This document shows, piece after piece, positions 58,323 to 64,000 of a stretch of DNA of 64,000 bases. The notes beneath the pieces were generated by a model that ran no database searches, was not told where the DNA came from, and worked only from the letters and a program-made list of their open reading frames with translations. The stretch's first letter is position 1. Each line of letters starts with the position of its first letter. Origin of the DNA: Bosea sp. 685 (GTDB lineage: Bacteria > Pseudomonadota > Alphaproteobacteria > Rhizobiales > Beijerinckiaceae); the NCBI RefSeq assembly GCF_031884435.1, contig NZ_CP134779.1:1550001-1614000 (forward strand). Reading direction: 5' to 3'. The translations under genes were made by a program, and so were the position numbers.

Positions 58323-59644
58323 ATCTGACCTCCCAGGGCCTGACGCCGCGGATGCGGCCCTTGTCGTCGCGCAAGAGCGCGACCTTGTCGATTCTAGACA
58401 TCGGCACCAGCAAGGTCGTTTGCCTGATCGCCGAACTGAACCCAGCCGAGGCCAATGAACGGCTGCGCGGTCGCACCCATGTCGCGCGCATCATCGGCAT
58501 CGGCCATCAGCGTTCGCTCGGCCTCAAGGGCGGGGCGATTATCGATCTCGAAAGCGCCGAGCGGGCTATCCGCGCGGCGGTCGACGCGGCCGAGCGCATG
58601 GCCAAGGTCGAGGTCCAATCGGTCATCGTCAACCTGACCGGCGGCCGGCTTGGCTCCCAGCATTATGCGGCGGGCGTCGATCTGCGCGCCGGCGCGGTCG
58701 GCGACAGCGACGTCAAGCGCGTGCTGGCCGCGGCCGCGATGCATGCGCTCAAGCCCGGCAAGGCCGTGCTGCATGCGCTCCCCACCGGCTATGCGCTCGA
58801 TGGTTCCCCCGGCGTGCTCGATCCGCGCGGTTTGATCGGCGGCAAGCTCTCGGTCGACATGCATGTCGTCGCCAGCGAGGCCTCGGCCGCGCGCAATGTC
58901 ATGCTGGCAGTCGAGCGTTGCCATCTCGAGGTCGAGGCGGTCGTCGCGACGCCTTACGCGTCGGGTCTCTCCGTACTGGTCGATGACGAGGCCGAGATGG
59001 GCGTCGTGGTCGTCGATATGGGCGGCGGCACGACGAGCCTCGGTGTCTTCTCCGGCGGCCATCTGATGCATGCCGACGCGATCGCAGTCGGCGGCAACCA
59101 CATCACCATGGACGTGGCGCGCGGGCTCTCCACCCGCGTCTCGGCGGCCGAGCGGCTGAAGACGCTGCACGGCTCGGCGATCTCCAGCGCCTCGGACGAA
59201 CGCGACATGATCTCCGTGCCGCAGGTCGATGACGACGAGCGCGACATGCCCAACCACCTGGCCAAGTCGCATCTCGTGCGGATCATCAAGCCGCGCGTCG
59301 AGGAGATCCTCGAGCTGGTGCGCGACAGGCTCAGCAATGCAGGCTTCTCCGCCCAGGCGGGACGCCGCGTCGTGCTGACGGGCGGCGCCTGCCAGCTCAC
59401 CGGCCTGCCCGAGGCGGCGCGCCGCATCCTCGGCGGCCAGGTCCGCACCGGCCGGCCGCTCGGCATCAAGGGTTTGCCGGAAGCGGGCAAGGGGCCGGCC
59501 TTCGCGGCGGCCGTCGGGCTCCTGGTCTATCCGCAGGTGGCGCATGTCGAGCATTTCGAGCCGCGCGCCAGCTCGGCTTATTTCGCCACGGGAACGGACG
59601 GGTATTTCTCCCGCGTCGGCCGGTGGCTGAAGGAAAGTTTCTAA
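58319..59644 (+). CDS. ftsA: Cell division protein FtsA
   Basis: Actin-like ATPase that tethers FtsZ to the membrane. The 441 residues show the phosphate-1 motif ILDIGTSKVVCLIAEL (about 22-37), VVVVDMGGGTTSLGVFSGG (phosphate-2, about 222), VVLTGGACQLTGLPEAARR and the C-terminal amphipathic helix in SRVGRWLKESF. It is coupled to ftsQ by ATGA overlap, and is followed by a 104-base spacer before ftsZ. Confidence 0.95.
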   Translation: MNLTSQGLTPRMRPLSSRKSATLSILDIGTSKVVCLIAELNPAEANERLRGRTHVARIIGIGHQRSLGLKGGAIIDLESAERAIRAAVDAAERMAKVEVQSVIVNLTGGRLGSQHYAAGVDLRAGAVGDSDVKRVLAAAAMHALKPGKAVLHALPTGYALDGSPGVLDPRGLIGGKLSVDMHVVASEASAARNVMLAVERCHLEVEAVVATPYASGLSVLVDDEAEMGVVVVDMGGGTTSLGVFSGGHLMHADAIAVGGNHITMDVARGLSTRVSAAERLKTLHGSAISSASDERDMISVPQVDDDERDMPNHLAKSHLVRIIKPRVEEILELVRDRLSNAGFSAQAGRRVVLTGGACQLTGLPEAARRILGGQVRTGRPLGIKGLPEAGKGPAFAAAVGLLVYPQVAHVEHFEPRASSAYFATGTDGYFSRVGRWLKESF

Positions 59645-59748
59645 GGGGTAACGGTGCGCCGGGGCGTTTTTCCGGCGGCGCCAAGTGTCAATCGTAGCAA
59701 TCGGGACGGCTCCCGCCAGGCGCCGGACAAGGATCAAAAGAGGCAACC

Positions 59749-61443
59749 ATGGCGATGAATCTGCAAGCCCCGGACATCCGGGAACTCAAGCCCCGGATCA
59801 CGGTGTTCGGCGTTGGTGGAGCCGGCGGCAACGCCGTGAACAACATGATCGAGGCCGGTCTCGACGGCGTCGATTTCGTGGTCGCCAACACGGACGCCCA
59901 GGCGCTGGCGCTCAGCCGTGCCTCGCGCATCATCCAGATGGGCCTGCAGGTCACCGAGGGTCTTGGCGCCGGCTCGCAGCCTGAAGTCGGGCGCGCGGCG
60001 GCCGAAGAGGTCATCGACGAGATCCGCGACCACCTGGCGGGCGCGCATATGGTCTTCATCACCGCCGGCATGGGCGGCGGCACCGGCACCGGTGCTGCTC
60101 CCGCGATCGCCCGCGTCGCCCGCGACATGGGCATCCTCACCGTCGGCGTCGTCACCAAGCCGTTCCAGTTCGAGGGCCATCGCCGCATGCGCATGGCGGA
60201 AGCCGGCATCGGCGAGCTGAACGAGGCGGTCGACACGCTGATCGTGATCCCGAACCAGAACCTGTTCCGCGTCGCCAACGAGACCACGGGCTTTGCCGAC
60301 GCCTTCGGCATGGCCGACCAGGTGCTCTATTCCGGCGTCGCCTGCATCACCGACTTGATGGTGCGCCCAGGCCTGATCAACCTCGACTTCGCCGACGTGC
60401 GCGCCGTGATGCGCGGCATGGGCAAGGCGATGATGGGCACCGGCGAGGCGCAGGGCGAGAAGCGCGCTCTGTCGGCTGCCCAGGCCGCGATCAACAACCC
60501 GCTGCTCGACGACGTCTCGATGAAGGGCGCGCGCGGCCTGCTGATCTCGATCACCGGCGGGCGCGACATGAAGCTCTATGAGGTCGACGAGGCCGCCACC
60601 CGTATCCGCGAGGAGGTCGATTCCGAGGCCAACATCATCGTCGGCGCGACCTTCGACGAATCGCTCGAAGGCATCGTGCGCGTCTCGGTCGTGGCGACCG
60701 GCATCGACAAGCCCGTCACCACCCAGGCCGAGATGGACGAGACCGAGGCCCGCATCGCCCAGGTCGCCGAACGCCTGAAGGCGGAAGCCCGCCTGCGCAG
60801 CACCAGCGCCCCGGTGCGCGGCTTCACGCCGCCGCCGGCGCCCGAGCCTGTGATGGATCTGCGCATGCCGCAGCAGGTCGAGACGCTGCGCGCCCCGGCG
60901 CCTGCTCCGATCACCGAGGACATCCATATCGAGCCGGTCCAGCCGCGCGCGATGATGTCGGCGGCGCCGGCTCCCGAGCCGATGCTGTCGGTCGCGCAGC
61001 AGGCCATGCCGGAGAGCAGCTTCATCCCGCCTTCTCCGGAGCGCGCCGTGATCCGCCCGACGCGGATGCCCCGCATCGAGGATCTGCCGGTGCCGGCGCA
61101 GAACCAGATTGCCGCCCAGCGTGGCGCGCAGTCGGCTCCCCAGCCGCCAAGCTCCGTCGACCAGAAGCGGATGTCGCTGATGCAGCGCCTGGCCTCGGTC
61201 GGCTTCGGCCGCAAGGAGGATGAGGCTCAGGAGCCTCAGGCTCCGCTGCGCCAGGCTCCGCAGCCTCCCGCCGCGGCGCCCGCGCCGAGCGCGGCCCATG
61301 CCGAGTATATGCGCCGTCCGGCGGCGCCGGTCGCGCGCCCGGCGCAGGGTCAGCTCGACCAGATGGGTCGCGCCGCCCCGAATCGCAGCAGCGAGGAAGA
61401 CCAGCTGGAAATCCCCGCATTCCTGCGTCGCCAGGCGAACTGA
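59749..61443 (+). CDS. ftsZ: Cell division protein FtsZ
   Basis: Tubulin-like GTPase forming the Z ring. The GTPase core (about 1-330) has [16 protein letters not shown] and the tubulin signature [15 protein letters not shown] (about 107), with [21 protein letters not shown] long Pro/Ala/Gln-rich linker (about 335-545) makes the protein 564 residues, long as in other Hyphomicrobiales. It ends with the FtsA-binding tail [12 protein letters not shown]. Confidence 0.97.
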   Translation: MAMNLQAPDIRELKPRITVFGVGGAGGNAVNNMIEAGLDGVDFVVANTDAQALALSRASRIIQMGLQVTEGLGAGSQPEVGRAAAEEVIDEIRDHLAGAHMVFITAGMGGGTGTGAAPAIARVARDMGILTVGVVTKPFQFEGHRRMRMAEAGIGELNEAVDTLIVIPNQNLFRVANETTGFADAFGMADQVLYSGVACITDLMVRPGLINLDFADVRAVMRGMGKAMMGTGEAQGEKRALSAAQAAINNPLLDDVSMKGARGLLISITGGRDMKLYEVDEAATRIREEVDSEANIIVGATFDESLEGIVRVSVVATGIDKPVTTQAEMDETEARIAQVAERLKAEARLRSTSAPVRGFTPPPAPEPVMDLRMPQQVETLRAPAPAPITEDIHIEPVQPRAMMSAAPAPEPMLSVAQQAMPESSFIPPSPERAVIRPTRMPRIEDLPVPAQNQIAAQRGAQSAPQPPSSVDQKRMSLMQRLASVGFGRKEDEAQEPQAPLRQAPQPPAAAPAPSAAHAEYMRRPAAPVARPAQGQLDQMGRAAPNRSSEEDQLEIPAFLRRQAN

Positions 61444-61469
61444 CGCAGGGGTAGCTCCCACGCCTCTGT

Positions 61470-61507
61470 AACAAAGCCCGGTGCGCTGCAGCGAACCGGG
61501 CTTTGTT
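61470..61507 (+). terminator. Strong hairpin terminator after ftsZ
   Basis: AACAAAGCCCGGT (61470-61482) and ACCGGGCTTTGTT (61495-61507) form a 13-base perfect stem 27 bases after the ftsZ stop. The distal arm ends in CTTTGTT. It marks the likely end of the dcw transcript. The rest of the 61444-61754 gap holds no gene I can support. Confidence 0.8.
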
Positions 61508-61754
61508 CATGTCTGGAAAACCATATTTATCAACGGGATGATCAATCTTTCCTGGCTTTGTGAGGGCTGTAACACAGCGAAAGAAAGCGTGATTTTGTCA
61601 CCCTGTCCGAAGCGCTTATGTTGCATCTGCACTAACGGGGACATCGGCGCAGGGCTTCGGCCAGGGGTTTGATGTCCGAGGCATCGCAGCGACGGTCGGT
61701 TCGGGAGCCATGTCAGGCTCTGCCACGTTCCCAGCGATCAGGATTGGATACCAG

Positions 61755-62705
61755 ATGAGCTTCGATCGGCAGACGACACTGCGCGCCCCCGTGACCCTGA
61801 CCGGGATCGGCGTGCACTCCGGAGCACCCGCCACCATTTGCCTGAAGCCCTCCAGCGCCAATTCGGGCGTGGTCTTCCTGCGCAAGGGGCTCGATGCCCA
61901 GCCGGCGCAATTGATCCATGCCAAACACACCAAGGTCAGCGCTACCGAGCTTTGCACCGTGATCGGTGACAAGGCTTCGGCTTCGGTCGCGACCATCGAG
62001 CATCTGATGTCGGCCTGCGCCGGTCTTGGCCTCGACAACGTGCTTGTCGAGATCGACGGCCCCGAGATGCCGATCATGGACGGCAGCGCCACCGAATTCG
62101 TCAACGCGATCGAGACTGCCGGCGTCACGACGCTGCAGGCCGCCCGGCGCTACCTCAAGATCCTGCAGCCGGTGCGCATCGAGCATGGCCGCGCCTTCGC
62201 CGAATTGCTTCCGTCGGATCAAGAGGGCTTCCGCCTCGACGTCGAGATCGATTTCGACACCACCGTGATCGGCCGCCAGCGTAAGGTCTTCGACCTGGAG
62301 CCGGTGGCTTATGCGCGTGAGATTTCCCGCGCGCGGACCTTCGGCTTCATGCGCGATGTCGAGCAGCTCTGGAAGGCGGGCTTCGCGCTCGGCGCCTCGC
62401 TCGACAACACGGTCGCGATCGGTGACGACAAGGTCATCAATCCCGAAGGCTTGCGCTATGCCGACGAGTTCGTGCGCCACAAGGTGCTGGACGCGATCGG
62501 CGATCTCGCGCTTGCCGGCTATCCGATCCAGGGTGAGTTCCGCTCCTATTGCGGCGGCCATCGCATGAATGTCCGCATCCTGGAGGCGCTGTTCGCCGAC
62601 CGCGCCAATTACGCGATCGTCGAGGCCGAGCCGGTTTACGCGGCTCCGCGCGCCGTGCAGATGGCGGCGGCAGCGCCGGCCGCCTTCGCGCCGGATTTGC
62701 ACTGA
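61755..62705 (+). CDS. lpxC: UDP-3-O-acyl-N-acetylglucosamine deacetylase LpxC
   Basis: Zinc enzyme for the committed step of lipid A synthesis. The 316 residues show VTLTGIGVHSGAPATI, the zinc His in SVATIEHLMSACAGLGLDN (about 79), MDGSATEFV, the switch FGFMRDVEQLW and the His/Asp zinc site RHKVLDAIGDLALAG (about 240). Start at ATG 61755; a longer in-frame N-terminus from 61710 is not family-like. The gene follows the ftsZ terminator and so probably has its own promoter. Confidence 0.95.
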   Translation: MSFDRQTTLRAPVTLTGIGVHSGAPATICLKPSSANSGVVFLRKGLDAQPAQLIHAKHTKVSATELCTVIGDKASASVATIEHLMSACAGLGLDNVLVEIDGPEMPIMDGSATEFVNAIETAGVTTLQAARRYLKILQPVRIEHGRAFAELLPSDQEGFRLDVEIDFDTTVIGRQRKVFDLEPVAYAREISRARTFGFMRDVEQLWKAGFALGASLDNTVAIGDDKVINPEGLRYADEFVRHKVLDAIGDLALAGYPIQGEFRSYCGGHRMNVRILEALFADRANYAIVEAEPVYAAPRAVQMAAAAPAAFAPDLH

Positions 62706-62940
62706 CGCGCGCGGCTAAGACGCGTCTGCGCCTTCCATTCGCCTGCTTTCTGTCGAATGTACGCTGCTGGAATCGGCTCGCACCGGATGTTATCGCGGGG
62801 CGACAGGTTCCGCGCCGCTATCGCCGCTCGTCCGGTTGTTCCAGATCATGCGCCTCGTTTTCGACGGTGGCGCATGGGCGGCGTCTGAGGTAAGGCATGC
62901 TTCCCCATTAAGTGGGGACGATCGAAAGAGGACAGACGAC

Positions 62941-63855
62941 GTGAGCGTCAAGCGGCTGACCATTCCGACAATCCATCGCGCCGGATCGATGCGCAGCAGC
63001 ACGGGCCTTGCTCTTGGCGTCGCCCTGATGCTCGGCGGCTGCGATACGCTGTCGAACATGAATCCCTTCGACAAACCCGAGGTCTACAAGCCCGAGGTCG
63101 TCGCCGATGTTCCCGCCGACAGGCTCTATAATGAGGGCCTGGCGCGGATGCAGAATGGCGATAGCGAGGGCGCGACCAAAAAATTCGGCGAGATCGATAA
63201 GAACGCGCCGTTCTCTCCCTTCGCCAAGAAGGGCCTGATCCTGTCCGCCTATACGAATTACCAGGCGAGCAAGTGGGACGACGCGATCACCGCCTCGAAG
63301 CGCTTCATCGCGCAGAACCCGGCGAGCCCTGACGCTGCCTATGCGCAGTATCTGATGGCGATGTCCTATTATAACCAGATTCCGGATGCGACGCGCGACC
63401 AGGAGCGGACGGAGAAGGCGATCGCCGCCTTCGACGAACTGCTGCAGAAATATCCGAAGTCCGAATATGTCACCGACGCCAAGGAGAAGGTGATCGTCGC
63501 GCGCGACCAGCTCGCGGGCAAGGAGATGAATGTCGGGCGCTTCTATCTGGAGAAGCGCAACTACACCGGCGCGGTGAACCGCTTCCGCGACGTCATCACC
63601 AAGTACCAGACCACGCGCCATGTCGAGGAGGCGCTGATGCGCCTGACCGAGGCCTATATGGCGTTGGGCATCACCAATGAGGCGCAGACGGCAGCAGCCG
63701 TTCTCGGGCATAACTTCCCCGACAGCCCCTGGTACAAGGACGCCTATGTGCTGCTCGAGAGCGGTGGCCTGGCTCCGCGCGAGGATCGCGGCTCCTATAT
63801 CAGCCGCGCCTTCCAGGGCTTCTCGCGAGCTGTCGTCAGCCTGAACCCGTTCTAG
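62941..63855 (+). CDS. bamD: Outer membrane assembly lipoprotein BamD
   Basis: Lipoprotein of the BAM complex that inserts beta-barrel proteins. The 304 residues start at a GTG with AAAGAGG upstream and have a lipobox LMLGGC (Cys at about 34). Then come TPR-like repeats (YNEGLARMQNGDSEGATKKF, FDELLQKYPKSEYVTDAKEK, FYLEKRNYTGAVNRFRDVIT). ATG 62989 is an alternative start. The gap after lpxC (62706-62940) holds no gene I can name. Confidence 0.93.
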   Translation: MSVKRLTIPTIHRAGSMRSSTGLALGVALMLGGCDTLSNMNPFDKPEVYKPEVVADVPADRLYNEGLARMQNGDSEGATKKFGEIDKNAPFSPFAKKGLILSAYTNYQASKWDDAITASKRFIAQNPASPDAAYAQYLMAMSYYNQIPDATRDQERTEKAIAAFDELLQKYPKSEYVTDAKEKVIVARDQLAGKEMNVGRFYLEKRNYTGAVNRFRDVITKYQTTRHVEEALMRLTEAYMALGITNEAQTAAAVLGHNFPDSPWYKDAYVLLESGGLAPREDRGSYISRAFQGFSRAVVSLNPF

Positions 63856-63955
63856 AGCGTTTTCGAGCGAAGTGGGTGCCGGTTCGCGTGAAGAAAACGC
63901 GCCGAAACGAAAAGATAGGACAACGCCCGGTCCATCGGATCGGACATTGTTCTAG
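63852..63955. repeat. Dispersed intergenic repeat (GAGCGTTTTCGAGCGAAGTGG type), copy 2
   Basis: It begins at the bamD stop codon (CTAGAGCG) and shares the block order GAGCGTTTTCGAGCGAAGTG, GTTCGCGTGAAGA and AACGCG with copy 1 at 31692-31793, ending with TTGTTCTAG. Placement right after a stop in both copies is consistent. The 63956-64000 end of the window holds nothing further. Confidence 0.85.
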
Positions 63956-64000
63956 ATCGAACGCATGAGGGTTTTCCGCGCATGCCCCGCTTTCTGAGCC

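Noticed and set aside
61538..61672. Short cysteine-rich frame (MINLSWLCEGCNTAKES...) before lpxC
   Set aside because: It lacks a good ribosome site, has no known zinc-ribbon spacing and probably belongs to the lpxC upstream region.

Overview
The window is about 64 kb of high-GC chromosome from an alphaproteobacterium of the Hyphomicrobiales; gene content and repeat families look most like Bosea or a close relative (inference from protein resemblance and from the GAGCGTTTTCGAGCGAAGTGG-type and ATTGCGAGCGAAGCGAAGCAATCC-type intergenic repeats, not from a marker-gene comparison). Most genes abut or overlap by 4 bases (ATGA), as in compact operons. No tRNA, rRNA operon, CRISPR array or prophage was seen.

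Layout. 1-2.9 kb: a chemotaxis run cheR-cheD-cheB-cheY, cut by the left edge. 3-6.2 kb: Tat-exported glutathione peroxidase-like protein, N-carbamoyl-D-amino-acid amidohydrolase, flavin reductase-like protein and mogA. 6.2-9.2 kb (minus): a fliK-like / flhB C-terminal-like / GNAT operon. 9.3-14.9 kb: aldo/keto reductase, a TetR-SDR divergent pair, two tandem small exported proteins, an MBL-fold protein and a cupin-LysR divergent pair. 15-25 kb: ettA with a strong terminator, an HWE histidine kinase, lldD, yitT, bglX, a cold-shock gene, and a divergent EamA exporter / MocR regulator pair with a clear operator. 25-31 kb: a methionine-cycle unit (SahR-like ArsR-methyltransferase regulator, metF, metH) with a 16-bp perfect palindrome inside the promoter. 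31-34.7 kb: a flavodoxin-like quinone reductase, a Tat-exported fumarylacetoacetate hydrolase-family protein, an IS110-family element inserted inside a REP-like palindrome, and a macA-macB deletion remnant. 34.7-39 kb: AmpD-like amidase, DjiA-like co-chaperone, lytic transglycosylase, the RNase P RNA gene, and the ohr/ohrR peroxide pair with its operator.

39-63.9 kb is the division and cell wall (dcw) cluster: mraZ, rsmH, ftsL, ftsI, murE, murF, mraY, murD, ftsW, murG, murC, murB, ddlB, ftsQ, ftsA, ftsZ, then lpxC and bamD. MraZ-type operator repeats sit upstream of mraZ. The cluster carries two insertions: a 2.6-kb three-gene block between murD and ftsW (membrane protein, Tat cupin, and a SUKH-like protein with an EREAL repeat linker and an L7/L12-like C-terminus), and a BrnT-BrnA toxin-antitoxin pair between murB and ddlB.

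Most worth following up: the IS110 element with its own candidate bridge RNA loop matching the flanking target, the SUKH-repeat-L7/L12 fusion, the twin GGFC small proteins, and the near-leaderless brnTA promoter inside the dcw cluster.
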